From Natrinema halophilum (GTDB lineage: Archaea > Halobacteriota > Halobacteria > Halobacteriales > Natrialbaceae), in contig NZ_CP058601.1 in the NCBI RefSeq assembly GCF_013402815.2, positions 2,728,001 through 2,792,000 on the forward strand: a DNA stretch of 64,000 bases. The letters run 5' to 3'. The notes below the pieces were generated by a model. It ran no database searches. It was not told where the DNA came from and saw only the letters and a program-made list of their open reading frames with translations. How positions within the stretch are numbered: position 1 is the stretch's first letter; every line of letters starts with the position of its first letter. This document shows, one piece after another, positions 63,776-64,000 of the stretch. The position numbers were made by a program, and so were the translations under genes.

Positions 63776-64000
63776 TTACGACTCATCAGCGAATACGTCG
63801 AACGTCTTCTCGGCCCAGCGAATCGCGTACTCGGGACCGTGGTCTCGATATGCATCCGTATCGAGGGCAGCAAAGGGGGGCGGTAGTTCGATTGCGTGCT
63901 TGATCGCGGCACATGCGAGTTCAGTCGCGTCAGCGAACGACGTATCACCGCGCGCGACGGCTCGAGGCAGCCCAGCTACCCGATCCTCGAGACGGTTCCC
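63776..64000 (-). CDS. Partial haloarchaeal gene at the window edge (C-terminal 74 aa)
   Basis: The minus strand is open from 64000 to the TAA at 63776-63778. It reads GNRLEDRVAGLPRAVARGDT, SFADATELACAAIKHAIELP, PPFAALDTDAYRDHGPEYAI and RWAEKTFDVFADES. GC-rich third positions and acidic composition support coding. The N-terminus is outside the window. No family was recognised; the helical ACAAIKHAIELPPPFAALDT segment is the most distinctive part. It is convergent with the DUF7090-like gene, 44 bp apart. Confidence 0.65.
   Translation of the reverse strand, partial: GNRLEDRVAGLPRAVARGDTSFADATELACAAIKHAIELPPPFAALDTDAYRDHGPEYAIRWAEKTFDVFADES

Overview
The window is haloarchaeal chromosomal DNA (class Halobacteria, most likely a Natrinema/Haloterrigena-type member of Natrialbales). 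The evidence is the high GC, the strongly acidic proteins, abundant Tat (twin-arginine) signals, PGF-CTERM anchors and TATA boxes about 30 bp upstream of start codons. The gene set also fits: halophilic malate dehydrogenase, Hef, Hel308, XPD, KEOPS Cgi121, PurO, an autoantigen-p27-type zinc protein and a DUF1931 histone-fold protein. There is no plasmid, phage or CRISPR machinery in view. The order is chromosomal housekeeping interrupted by accessory patches.

Layout. 0-5.3 kb is an accessory patch: the end of a polyprenol-kinase-like gene, a frameshifted MFS transporter, then an AT-rich insert. The insert carries a YdbS/YdbT membrane PH-domain pair, divergent from a Tat-exported precursor with a halocin-C8-like cysteine-rich C-terminus. 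A decayed second copy of the MFS 3' end closes the insert. 5.3-9.6 kb: TspO, a 17-bp x 6 tandem repeat, and two tandem beta-propeller (PQQ-like) exported proteins. 9.9-16.1 kb: Hef, a PAP2 phosphatase, a p27-like protein, a LOG/TIGR00725 protein and malate dehydrogenase. 16.2-22.7 kb: a three-fold segmental duplication, each unit a GH12-like secreted glycosidase with chitin/cellulose-binding modules plus a ferredoxin; only one ferredoxin is intact. 23-28 kb: phosphate transporter, universal stress protein, Hel308 and Cgi121.

28-33 kb: an amidohydrolase + MIP18/DUF59 pair divergent from a zinc alcohol dehydrogenase. This is the accessory trio of actinobacterial propane/acetone monooxygenase operons, but without the monooxygenase. 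An old-yellow-enzyme homologue and a rhodanese lipoprotein follow. 33.3-34.4 kb: tRNA-Gln(CTG) and an HNH endonuclease gene broken by a 28-bp tandem duplication. 34.5-45 kb: PurO, a methyltransferase, a phosphoesterase, CysE, a phosphohexomutase, small zinc and GIY-YIG proteins, LarB, a DUF1931 protein, a membrane protein with a decayed paralogue, and RpiA. 44-54.5 kb: two ABC export systems, a DUF5518 protein, an AI-2E family protein and a complete thiamine-type ABC importer. 55-64 kb: an SLC13 permease, XPD helicase, a broken PKD/PGF-CTERM protein followed by a 28-bp repeat array, a DUF1684 protein, a methyltransferase, a DtxR-box-like palindrome, a DUF7090-type protein and a partial gene at the edge.

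The best candidate for an undescribed system is the 1.6-5.2 kb low-GC module. It pairs a microhalocin-type precursor with membrane PH-domain proteins of the kind implicated in bacteriocin resistance in Firmicutes. The orphan monooxygenase-accessory trio and the GH12-ferredoxin triplication come next. No database search was run; family names come from recognised motifs.
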